The notes beneath the pieces are model-generated. The model made no database searches. It saw only the letters and a list, made by a program, of their open reading frames with translations, and had not been told where the DNA came from. The translations under genes were made by a program, and so were the position numbers. Of a stretch of DNA of 47,918 nucleotides, positions 30,925-39,391 are shown piece after piece (the first letter of the stretch is position 1; every line of letters begins with the position of its first letter). Origin of the DNA: JBBRYB01 sp038238115 (GTDB taxonomy: Bacteria; Actinomycetota; Actinomycetes; Propionibacteriales; Nocardioidaceae); NCBI GenBank assembly GCA_038238115.1, contig JBBRYB010000026.1, positions 1 to 47,918 on the forward strand, written 5' to 3'.

Positions 30925-32805
30925 CTACGCGCCGAGGTGCCGAGTGGCTCCCGTTCGTGGATACGGCACGCCGACGTCGGCCGAACGACGGCGCACGAAG
31001 GGTGCCACATCGTCGGCTTGCATCGGCTTGGCCAGGAAGTAGCCCTGAACGTGGCTGCACCCCGCGGCAACGACGGCGCGACGCTGTTCGGCCGTCTCGA
31101 CGCCCTCGGCCACCGTCCACATGCCGAGGTATCCGCAGATCGACGTGACCGCGTCGAACAGCGTTTCGGCCACCCGTACCTTGTCCGTCGACGCCGCAGT
31201 CAGCTGCATGACCAGCGACCGATCGAGCTTGAGCCCGTCGGCCGGCATCTGTGTGAGCTGTCCGAGCGACGAGTAGCCCGAGCCGAAGTCGTCGATCGCC
31301 ACCAGCACTCCGAGCTCCCGCACGCCCTGCAGGTTTTCTGTGGCGCGGTCGAAGTTCTCGACCAGGTCGGTCTCGGTGAGCTCCAGCGCCAGCCGGTCCG
31401 GTCGAAGCTCGGCGGACTCGAGAGCCCCCCTCACATCGGGCTCGAGAGTCCCCACCGACAGATGGGCGGCTCCGACATTGACCGACGTCGCGATGTCGAT
31501 GCCCTGGGACTGCCACCGGGCTGTCTGGTGGGCCGCCTCGGCCAGCGCCCACCGGCCAAGCGGTACGACGAGGCCGGTCTCGACGACGAGCCGCATGAAC
31601 GACTTCGGGAGGAGCAGCCCACGCGTCGGATGCTGCCACCGGATCAACGCCTCCACCGCGGTGACGGCGGCGGTCCGCACACTGAAGATCGGCTGGTAGT
31701 ACAAGACCAGCTCCTGGCGAGGAATCGCCTCGCCGAGACCGGCAATCAGGTGGAGTCGTTCACGGGCCACCGCGCGAAGCCTGGGTTGGAAGACCCGACA
31801 GCGGTCGCGCCCGTCGGCCTTGGCGGCATACAAGGCGACGTGGCCGTCGCGAAGCAGTCCCTCGGCTGAGGTCTGGGCCGCTGATCCCGCCGAGATTCCC
31901 ACGCAGGCAGACAAGGGCAAATTCAATCCGGCGACCGCCAGTGAGGAGCGCAGATCCTGTCTGACCTGTTCGGCGGTCGTCGACGCCTCGTCGGTATCGC
32001 AGCCCGGCATCACAATCACGAACTCATCACCACCGATGCGCCCGACGACCTGCTCGCCGTCCACCGACTGTGCCAACCGAGCAGCCACCTCGCGGAGAAC
32101 GGCATCTCCGATGTCGAGCCCGAGGCTGTCGTTGACGTCCTTGAAGCCGTCGATGCCGAGATAGACCACCGCGACCGACTGCCTGGCGTCAGCCTTGGAG
32201 AGCTGCTGACGGAGCTCTTCGAGGACAGCGATTCGGCTCGCGAGGCCGGTAAGATGGTCGCACCGAGCGGCTCGCACGACTTGCGCGTCGGAGCGGACCC
32301 AGCGGGTGATCTCCGTGTGGGTGATGACGACGCCGGCGTGGTCCTGCAGCGGGGCGCACTCCAGCTGGAACCATCGCTCGCCGTCTTCAACCCGGCACGG
32401 GTAGTCATAGCTGAACCGATCCGTCCGCCCGTCCGTCACCGCCCGCAGGCCAGCCACCACATGGGCCGCGTCGACGTCGCCGGCGTTCGCGGCGGCGTCA
32501 CAGACCGCGAAGTAGTTCGTCGCGGCCGCCGCCGACCCCGCATCCTCTGCCAATGCGTGGTCTGGCACCGCGTCGTCGACTGCGCGAAACGAGGTCCATA
32601 CCCGGTTGCTCACCCGAATCGTTCCGTCGTCGGCGAGCACGACGGTTGTCGCGGGCATCGACGTCAAGACGGCTCGGATGAACGCCGGCGAGGCGCCTCG
32701 GCCAGTGCGCAGGCGTCGGCGTTGACTGATGTCGCGAAGCAACGTCGCGAGTGTCACGCCGCTCGAGTCCCGCGACGACTTGTCTTCAGACATCGACGCC
32801 ACCAT
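30925..32805 (-). CDS. PAS-GGDEF-EAL cyclic-di-GMP enzyme
   Basis: A 626-aa cytosolic signalling protein. A PAS-like sensor (about residues 40-170) ends in HAGVVITHTEITRWV. The GGDEF domain follows with an intact RIGGDEFVIVMPG, then the EAL domain with VEALIRWQHP, ELTETDL, AIDDFGSGYSSL, LKLDRSL and AEGVETAEQ. Residues for both synthesis and hydrolysis of c-di-GMP are present, so either activity is possible. There are no transmembrane segments. It sits between selD and yedE in the same direction (45 and 6 bp gaps), so it is carried in the selenium transcript. ATG 32793 is an alternative start. Confidence 0.93.
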   Translation of the reverse strand: MVASMSEDKSSRDSSGVTLATLLRDISQRRRLRTGRGASPAFIRAVLTSMPATTVVLADDGTIRVSNRVWTSFRAVDDAVPDHALAEDAGSAAAATNYFAVCDAAANAGDVDAAHVVAGLRAVTDGRTDRFSYDYPCRVEDGERWFQLECAPLQDHAGVVITHTEITRWVRSDAQVVRAARCDHLTGLASRIAVLEELRQQLSKADARQSVAVVYLGIDGFKDVNDSLGLDIGDAVLREVAARLAQSVDGEQVVGRIGGDEFVIVMPGCDTDEASTTAEQVRQDLRSSLAVAGLNLPLSACVGISAGSAAQTSAEGLLRDGHVALYAAKADGRDRCRVFQPRLRAVARERLHLIAGLGEAIPRQELVLYYQPIFSVRTAAVTAVEALIRWQHPTRGLLLPKSFMRLVVETGLVVPLGRWALAEAAHQTARWQSQGIDIATSVNVGAAHLSVGTLEPDVRGALESAELRPDRLALELTETDLVENFDRATENLQGVRELGVLVAIDDFGSGYSSLGQLTQMPADGLKLDRSLVMQLTAASTDKVRVAETLFDAVTSICGYLGMWTVAEGVETAEQRRAVVAAGCSHVQGYFLAKPMQADDVAPFVRRRSADVGVPYPRTGATRHLGA

Positions 32806-32850
32806 GCAGGTGTGAGGGGAAGCGGACCGGTTTTTCAGTTCATGCGCGTG

Positions 32851-33846
32851 TCAGCGTACAGCGATCACGTGGTCACGGCGAGACAAAGTTTGTCCGATAA
32901 CCGGATAGCCCGGAACCTCCCCCACGACGAGCAGCCCTCCGGACGTCTGGGCGTCGGCCAGCAGCACCAGTTCGTCCTCGTCCACGCTGGCGGCCAGATG
33001 AGGGCGTACCCAGTCGAGGTTGCGCCGGCTGCCGCCCGGCACATAGCCGGCGGCGGCAGCCTCGCGGGCACCGGACAGATAGGGCACGGCACTCGTGTCG
33101 ACCTCGGCCGAGACCCCGCTGGCCCGGGCGAGCTTGTAGAGATGACCGAGGAGCCCGAAGCCCGTGACGTCGGTGGCGCAGACGACGCCTGCGCTCCGCG
33201 CGGCCCTCGACGCGTCGCGGTTGAGCGTGGTCATCGCGTCGACGGCTTCGGCGAACCACTCGCCGGTGACCTTGTGCCGGTTGTTGAGGATGCCGAGCCC
33301 GAGCGGTTTCGTCAGCGTCAACGGCAGACCCGGGACCGCCGCGTCGTTGCGCAGCAGCCGGGCGGGGTCGGCGAGGCCGGTGACCGCCATGCCGTACTTC
33401 GGCTCGGGGTCGTCGATGCTGTGCCCGCCGGCCAGGTGACAGTTCGCCGCACTGCAGACATCGGCTCCTCCGCGGAGCACGTCTCGAGCCAGCTCGAACG
33501 GGACGGTGTCGCGCGGCCAGGCGAGCAGGTTGACTGCCACGAGCGGCTCGCCGCCCATGGCGTAGACGTCGGACAAGGCGTTGGCGGCGGCGATGCGCCC
33601 CCATTCGTACGGGTCGTCGACCACGGGTGTGAAGAAGTCGGCCGTCATGATGACGGCACGGTCACCGTCGATGCGCACGGCCGCCGCGTCGTCACCGTTC
33701 TCAACGCCGACGAGGAGGTCGTCGCCCTCGCGACTCACCGGCAGGTCGGCCAGGACCCGCTCAAGCTCACCGGGAGGCACCTTGCACGCGCAGCCCCCAC
33801 CCGAGGCCGTCTGGGTCAGCCGGATGCCGCTCGAGGCCGTGGTCAC
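32851..33846 (-). CDS. selD: Selenophosphate synthetase
   Basis: Makes selenophosphate from selenide and ATP, the selenium donor for SelA. The 331-aa protein has the catalytic Cys19 and Lys22 in GGGCACK, where some SelD carry Sec instead. The ATP-site motif ADFFTPVVDDPYEWGRIAAAN (in parts: TADFFTPVVDDP, AANALSDVYAMG), the GGHSIDDPEPKYG strand and the late DAQTSGGLL motif are present. The GTG at 33846 overlaps the nrfD stop as GTGA, so it is coupled to the formate dehydrogenase operon. Confidence 0.97.
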   Translation of the reverse strand: MTTASSGIRLTQTASGGGCACKVPPGELERVLADLPVSREGDDLLVGVENGDDAAAVRIDGDRAVIMTADFFTPVVDDPYEWGRIAAANALSDVYAMGGEPLVAVNLLAWPRDTVPFELARDVLRGGADVCSAANCHLAGGHSIDDPEPKYGMAVTGLADPARLLRNDAAVPGLPLTLTKPLGLGILNNRHKVTGEWFAEAVDAMTTLNRDASRAARSAGVVCATDVTGFGLLGHLYKLARASGVSAEVDTSAVPYLSGAREAAAAGYVPGGSRRNLDWVRPHLAASVDEDELVLLADAQTSGGLLVVGEVPGYPVIGQTLSRRDHVIAVR

Positions 33847-34757
33847 CGGCTCAGCGTACGGTCCACCCGCTCACGCTGCGGAACGACTGTGTACTTCGGG
33901 TCCTTGGCCGACGCCAGCCCCGCCTGGAAGACGGCGAAGCGGGTCAGTACGGAGGCACCGGTATAGGCCAGGCCGGCCAGGGCACTGACGGCCCGCGACC
34001 GCCCGCCGAGCAGGGTTCCGGCGGCGGCTGCGACGCTCAACGCCTTGGCAGCGTTCAGGAAGCGTCCCGGCCGCCCCTGCTGGTAGGGCTCCGCCACCAT
34101 CCCCAGCCGTCGTTGCATCTGCTCACCGGCGGCGACCTCGACCGCCGTGCCCATCAGTGCCAGCCGCCTCGCCGGTGCCGCCTCGTCGACAGGGGTCGCG
34201 ATCATGGCGATGCCAGCGGCCGCCGCAGCGCCGCTCCCGGCGAAGAGGAACGGCATCTCCCGGTAGCCCTCGTGCCACGCAGGCACCGCCGTGTTACAGA
34301 TCAGCGCCGCGGTGTACGTCGCCAGGGCCGGACCCAGCGCGGCTGCGCCAACTCCGGCGAGGCGCCCGATGCGCGGCGCCAACCCTGTCACGTCGGATGC
34401 CAAAGCGGCCGACGAGAAGGCGGCGAACGGCGTCAGGATCCACGAGCCGACCGACAACGGCGACGTGGGTTTGAAGACCCTCAACATGTTGAGGAAGCGC
34501 TCGGGACGACCCAGGTCGTGGATCAGCGCGACCGTCCCGAGTGCGGCGCCACCGGCGGCCGATACCCGGGCGACCCGTTGCAGTGCGGGTCGATTCGAGG
34601 CGGCCGCGCCCTCGGCAAGAACCGCCGAGGCCCCCGCCAGGCCGCCCAGATACAAGTAGAGCGGCACGTCGGGCTGCTTCCACACCGGCGCCTTGAGGAT
34701 CGAGCGCCCGTAGTACGACGAGAAGTCCGGGTCGGGGACGAGACGTTGCTCCTTCAC
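33843..34757 (-). CDS. NrfD/PsrC-type membrane subunit of formate dehydrogenase
   Basis: A 304-aa integral membrane protein with about eight transmembrane helices. Family features are VPLYLYLGGLAGASAVLAEGA, the LIHDLGRPERFLNMLRVFKP loop near the quinone site and SPLSVGSWILTPFA. It would take electrons from the Fe-S subunit to quinone without haem, in place of the cytochrome b subunit of E. coli Fdn. The GTG at 34757 (PV-KEQRLVPDP) follows GGGGAG and overlaps the upstream stop as GTGA; the longer frame to 35291 is a shadow of the Fe-S gene. Confidence 0.93.
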   Translation of the reverse strand: MKEQRLVPDPDFSSYYGRSILKAPVWKQPDVPLYLYLGGLAGASAVLAEGAAASNRPALQRVARVSAAGGAALGTVALIHDLGRPERFLNMLRVFKPTSPLSVGSWILTPFAAFSSAALASDVTGLAPRIGRLAGVGAAALGPALATYTAALICNTAVPAWHEGYREMPFLFAGSGAAAAAGIAMIATPVDEAAPARRLALMGTAVEVAAGEQMQRRLGMVAEPYQQGRPGRFLNAAKALSVAAAAGTLLGGRSRAVSALAGLAYTGASVLTRFAVFQAGLASAKDPKYTVVPQRERVDRTLSR

Positions 34758-35659
34758 CGGCGTCTCCCCAGGAACGTGGCGGCGCCGACTCCAAGCAGGC
34801 CGATCGCTGCCTTCCCGACGTGGCGCCAGATGTCCGGCAGGTCGCGCGTCGTCACGACAGGGTCGGGTGGCAGGCCATAGACCTCGGGCTCGTCGAGGAG
34901 CAGGAAGAAGGCTCCGTCGCCACCGACGCCGTCCTCCGGGTCCTGGCCGTAGAGCCGGGCCACGTCGACCCCGCGGGAGTGCAGGTCCTCGACCCTGCGC
35001 TCGGCACGCTCGCGGAGCTCGTCGAGCTCGCCGAACTGGATCGAGTCGGTCGGGCACGCCTTCGCGCAGGCCGGCTCCTCCCCCACCGAGAGACGGTCGT
35101 AGCACAACGTGCACTTGAAGACGCGGCCGTCCTCCTTGCGCTGGTCGATCACCCCGTACGGGCAGGCCGGCACGCAGTAGCCGCACCCGTTGCAGACGTC
35201 CGGCTGAACCACCACGGTTCCGAACTCGGTGCGGAACAGCGCGCCGGTCGGGCAGACGTCGAGGCAGGCCGCGTGGGTGCAGTGCTTGCACACGTCGGAC
35301 GACATCAGCCAGCGGACACCGGCGTCCGCCTCCAGACCACCCTGTGGGTCTGGCGGGCCGAAACCTGGCATGCCCAGGTCGGTTGCCGGGGCGGCCGCTG
35401 GAGGCGCTGTGGGCTGCTCGACGAACGCCACGTGCCGCCAGGTGTCGGCGCCGAGCGCAGCGGTGTTGTCGTAGGACATCCCGGTAAGCGTCAGCCCGTC
35501 ATCGGGGACGCCGTTCCACTCCTTGCAGGCCACCTCACATGCCTTGCACCCGATGCAGATGCTCGTGTCGGTGAAGAAGCCCATCCGCGGTGGCGGGGCG
35601 GCGTAGCCGGCATCGGTGCTCACGTCGTGAAGCGGTCCGGACAGCTGCTGTCGGCTCAT
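34754..35659 (-). CDS. Formate dehydrogenase iron-sulfur subunit
   Basis: A 301-aa electron-transfer subunit with ferredoxin-type cysteine clusters: CIGCKACEVAC, CKHCTHAACLDVC, CNGCGYCVPAC and the later CTLCYDRL / CAKACPTDSI, enough for four [4Fe-4S] centres. A C-terminal hydrophobic stretch (AAIGLLGVGAATFLG) ending in RRR is a likely membrane anchor. It links FdhA to NrfD. ATG 35659 is chosen after GAGAGG, 13 bp beyond the fdhA stop; the longer frame lies within fdhA. Confidence 0.95.
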   Translation of the reverse strand: MSRQQLSGPLHDVSTDAGYAAPPPRMGFFTDTSICIGCKACEVACKEWNGVPDDGLTLTGMSYDNTAALGADTWRHVAFVEQPTAPPAAAPATDLGMPGFGPPDPQGGLEADAGVRWLMSSDVCKHCTHAACLDVCPTGALFRTEFGTVVVQPDVCNGCGYCVPACPYGVIDQRKEDGRVFKCTLCYDRLSVGEEPACAKACPTDSIQFGELDELRERAERRVEDLHSRGVDVARLYGQDPEDGVGGDGAFFLLLDEPEVYGLPPDPVVTTRDLPDIWRHVGKAAIGLLGVGAATFLGRRR

Positions 35660-35672
35660 GCCTGCCTGCCTC

Positions 35673-38600
35673 TCATCTGCGCCGCCCTTCCTGGACTCCG
35701 GCTTGGTCACCGGCTTGGTCACCGGCTTGGGCACCGGCCGGCTCACTGGGTTGGTCACCGATGGGCAGCGCCGTACCGCCGGCGCGCCGACGGTAGTCCT
35801 CGACGTGCCTGGGCAGGGCCGCCCCACGCGGGCGCCGGCCCGGCTGGATGTCGCATGTCCCGACCTTGTCCTGGATGTGCACGTTGGGGTCCAGCGTCAC
35901 GTTCACCAGGTCGTTGGGCGAGTCGCCGGTGGTGAGACCGCTGCCTCCCCAGTGGTAGGGCAGGCCGACCTGGTGGATGACCCGGTCGGCCACCCGCAGG
36001 GGACGCATCCGGTCGGTCACCAAGACGCGGGCCTCGATGGCGTTGCGGGCGGTCGTGATCGTCGCCCAGCCCAGGTGGGTCAAACCCCGCTCCTCGGCCA
36101 GGGCCGCCGACACCTCGCAGAAGAACTCCGGTTGGAGCTCCGAAAGGTAGGCCAAGGTGCGGCTCATCCCACCGGCGGTGTGGTGCTCGGTGAGCCGGTA
36201 CGTCGTGAAGACGTACGGGAACACGGCGCTCTGGCTAGGGTTGAGCGGGTTCTCCCGACGTGGATAGGACTCGCGCGCGGGGTTGTTCTGCTGGGCGTAC
36301 AACGGGTTGCCGACCGGCGACTCCGGCGGCTCGTAGTGGGCGGGCATCGGCCCGTCGGCCAGCCCCGTCGGTGCGTACAACCAGGCCTTCCCGTCCGTCT
36401 GCATGATGAACGGGTCCTGGCCGCCGATCGCGTCGGGACCGCTTGCCCCCTGCTGGGGCACGTGGTCCGGCGCCCGGTCGGGGATGAAGTCGGGCACGTC
36501 GTGGCCCGTCCACGTGCCGTTGTCGGCATCCCACCAGACATAGGCCTTGCGTTCGCTCCACGGCTTCCCGTCGGGGTCCGCTGAGGCGCGGTTGTACAGG
36601 ATCCGGCGGTTCGCGGGCCAGGCCCAGCCCCATTCGGGCGCGACCCAGCTCTGCTCCTGACCGGGCTTGCGGCGGGCCGCCTGGTTGACCTCGTCGGCAT
36701 ACGCACCGCAGTAGATCCAGCATCCGCACCGGGTGCTGCCGTCGTCCTTGAGCTCCGTGTACGCCGACAGTGCCGACCCTTCAGGTCCGGTCCCATTGAC
36801 CTCCCGGAGCACGGCGTCGGCACTCGGCTCACGCTCGGCGCCTTCCTCCGGATAGTCCCAGGTCAGGTCCAGCAGCGGGCGGTCCATGGGGTCGGTGGAA
36901 CCTTCGAGCTTCGCCCGGATCCGCTGGCCCAGGTGGTAGTAGAACGACAGGTCGCTGGTCGCGTCGCCCGGCGGCTCGACCGCCTTGTGGTGCCACTGGA
37001 GCATGCGCTGGGTGTTGGTGAACGAGCCACTCTTTTCGGTGTGAGCGGCTGCCGGCAGGAAGAAGATCTCGGTGCCGACCTCGTCCGCGCGCATCTCCCC
37101 GGTCTGGACTTCCGGGCCGTCCTTCCAGAACGTCGCGGACTCGATCATCACGAGGTCACGTACGACCAGCCAGTCGAGGTTGGCAAGACCCAGGCGCTGC
37201 ATCTTGCCGTTGGCCGACCCGACCGCGGGGTTCTCCCCGACCAGGAAGTAGCCCTTGACCTTGCCGTCGATCTGGTCCATCACCGTCGTGTAGGTGCCGT
37301 GGTCGCCGGTGAGCCGGGGCAGATAGTCGAAGCAGTAGTCGTTGTCGGCCGTCGCCGCGTCGCCCCACCACGACTTCAGCAGGCTGGTGGCGTAGGCCGG
37401 CATGTTGCCCCAGTACCCGGTCTTGCCGGCGTCCGCCGCGACGAACTCCGCCAGGCCCTGGTGCTGCGCCGCGTGCGGCATCGGGATGTAGCCCGGGAGG
37501 ATGTTGTAGAGCGTGGGGATGTCGGTCGAGCCCTGGATGCTGGCGTGGCCGCGTAGGGCCAGGATGCCCCCTCCCGGGCGCCCGATGTTGCCGAGCAGCA
37601 GCTGCAGGATCGAGGCCGTCCGGATCAGCTGGACGCCGGAGGCGTGGTGCGTCCAGCCGACGGCGTAGCAGAAGGCCGTCGTCTTGTCGCGGCCGCTGTT
37701 GGCGGTGATCGCCTTGGCGACCGCCAGGAACTGCTCGACGGGTATGCCGCAGACCTGCTGCACCATCTCGGGGGTGTACCGGGCGAAGTGCCGCTTGAGG
37801 ATCTGGTAGACGCAGCGCGGGTGCTGCAGCGTCTCGTCGCGCTGGGGCTTGTGCGGGACGGAGGGCCCGCCCGAGCCGGCCGCTTCCGAGCGACTCGCGT
37901 CGTGGGCCAGCTCGTCATCGGCGCCGCCGGCGCCGGCATCGGAGCTGTCTGGCACGCCCGGCTGCGACGGGTCGCGCTGGCCGGCGGCCGGTGCCGACTC
38001 CTGCACCCCTTCGTACTGCCAGGAGGTGGAGTCGTAGCTGCCGCTTGCCGCGTCGTAGCCGGAGAACAGGCCGGCGAGGTCCTCGGTGTCGCGGAAGTCC
38101 TCTCCGACGATCGCCGCGGCGTTGGTGTAGGGGACGACGTAGTCACGGAAGTCGAGCTCGTTGCTGAGGACGTAGTTGACGAGGCCACCGAGCATCGCGA
38201 TGTCGGAGCCGGCGCGCAGCGACACGTGTAGGTCCGCCACGGCCGAGGTGCGGGTGAAGCGCGGGTCGACATGGATGATCGTCGCCCCCCTCGCCTTGGC
38301 CTCCATCACCCACTGGAAGCCGACCGGGTGACACTCGGCCATGTTGGAGCCCTGGATGACGATGCAGTCAGCGTTGGCGAGATCCTGCTGGAATGTCGTG
38401 GCGCCGCCCCGACCGAACGAGGTTCCCAGACCGGGAACGGTTGAGGAGTGTCAAATCCGGGCCTGGTTCTCGATCTGCACCGCTCCCATCGCGGTGTAGA
38501 GCTTCTTCATGAGGTAGTTCTCCTCGTTGTCGAGGGTCGCTCCTCCGAGGCTCGCTATCCCCATGGTGCGTCGGACCCGCTTGCCCTCCGCCTCCCACTG

Positions 38601-39017
38601 CCAATACTCCTTGCGGGTCTTGATGACCCGTTCGGCGATCATGTCCATCGCCTCATCGAGCTCGAGGTCCTCCCACTGCGTACCGAAGGGGCGTCGGTAG
38701 CGCACCGTCGTGACCCGGCTGGGGGACGTGACGAGCTGCTTGCTGGCGCTGCCCTTCGGGCACAGGCGCCCGCGCGAGACGGGGCTGTTCGGGTCGCCCT
38801 CGATCTGGGTGACCCGGCCGTCCTTGACGTAGACCTTCTGTCCGCAGCCGACCGCGCAGAACGGGCAGATCGAGTCGACGACGGAGTCTGCGGTCGTCGT
38901 ACGCGGCTCGATCTGATCTGTACGGGCAGACCGCACCGCCGCGCCGCGGCCGAGCCGATCACTGTCGTGGAACTGGCGGATCACCGGCCACGAACCCAAG
39001 AACGTCCGGACGCCCAT
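35673..39017 (-). CDS. fdhA: Selenocysteine formate dehydrogenase, alpha subunit (UGA = Sec189)
   Basis: A 1114-aa molybdopterin (bis-MGD) enzyme oxidising formate to CO2. The frame runs from 39017 to 35673 through one TGA at 38453-38451 in the context NQARI-U-HSSTV, exactly where FdnG-type enzymes carry selenocysteine. An N-terminal [4Fe-4S] site uses C51, C54, C58 and C86 (CPFCAVGC, LCPKG). The downstream frame continues with TSFGRGGATTF, GSNMAECHPVGFQWVMEAKA and the C-terminal MGD domain. No Tat signal is seen at MGVRTFLGSWPV, so it is probably cytoplasmic-facing. Oddities are a 45-residue low-complexity insert (about residues 335-380) and a repetitive GDQAGDQAG C-terminal tail. Gene callers will split it at the UGA. 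Confidence 0.96.
38422..38453 (-). promoter_or_regulatory. UGA selenocysteine codon with bacterial SECIS hairpin
   Basis: After the UGA (38453-38451) come 12 nt, then GTTCCC (38438-38433), loop GGTCT (38432-38428) and GGGAAC (38427-38422), a perfect 6-bp stem. A GGUCU-type apical loop about 11-12 nt after UGA is the SelB-binding signature known from E. coli fdhF and fdnG. Confidence 0.93.
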
Positions 39018-39093
39018 CTCGCCTGCCTCTCCTGCCGCGTGCGCGGCGCCACCCGTTGTGCTGCGAACACGCTAGCCCGCTCGAGCGCGTTGC

Positions 39094-39181
39094 ACATCCC
39101 CGACCCGGGCCCGACGCGCCAACCTCTCGATTCGTCCTGTCGGGATCGGGGATGTCCAGCCACCTGCAGCAGGACGAATCG
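39094..39181. repeat. Interleaved inverted repeats between fdhA and selC
   Basis: Repeat a, ACATCCCCGA (39094-39103), is complementary to TCGGGGATGT (39146-39155). Repeat b, CGATTCGTCCTG (39128-39139), is complementary to CAGGACGAATCG (39170-39181). The order a-b-a'-b' is that of an H-type pseudoknot, with 24-, 6- and 14-nt connectors. It lies in the 243-bp divergent gap 39018-39260, in the leader of the fdhA transcript and upstream of the tRNA-Sec promoter. No gene is present in the gap. Confidence 0.85.
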
Positions 39182-39248
39182 CCGCGCCGCGCCACGTGCC
39201 AGCCGGCCAGATCGCGGATGCCGGCGGCGGCTCACGCGGGTCGTCTCC

Positions 39249-39254
39249 TAGGCT
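39249..39254 (+). promoter_or_regulatory. -10 box of the selC gene
   Basis: TAGGCT (TAnnnT) ends 6 nt before the first base of tRNA-Sec, suitable for a transcript starting at or near the mature 5' end. No clear -35 box is seen. The same hexamer precedes leaderless pncB. Confidence 0.45.
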
Positions 39255-39260
39255 GTGGGC

Positions 39261-39355
39261 GGAGGCGTTCCTCGTCTGGTGACGGGCGCGGTCCTCAAAA
39301 CCGTTGTGACCGAGCATCTCGGTCAGGCGGGTTCGATTCCCGTCCGCCTCCGCCA
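39261..39355 (+). tRNA. selC: tRNA-Sec (anticodon UCA)
   Basis: A 95-nt tRNA with the unusual selenocysteine build: acceptor GGAGGCG pairing with CGCCTCC (39345-39351), discriminator G39352, encoded CCA 39353-39355, anticodon UCA at 39295-39297 in loop CCTCAAA, and a long variable arm (GACCGAG-CAT-CTCGGTC). It is charged with serine, converted by SelA and delivered by SelB to the UGA of fdhA. It directly precedes selA and selB and diverges from fdhA. Confidence 0.97.
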
Positions 39356-39391
39356 CCACAAAGCCTGCATGCGCCCGGGAAGGACATCGCC

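Noticed and set aside
32016..33966. 570-codon plus-strand frame across selD and the GGDEF-EAL gene
   Set aside because: Antisense to two well-identified genes and without any recognisable domain.
38451..38453. In-frame TGA splitting fdhA into two frames, as in a pseudogene
   Set aside because: The frame continues without shift with strongly conserved FdhA sequence, the UGA is at the known Sec site, a SECIS hairpin follows, and selA/B/C/D are adjacent.
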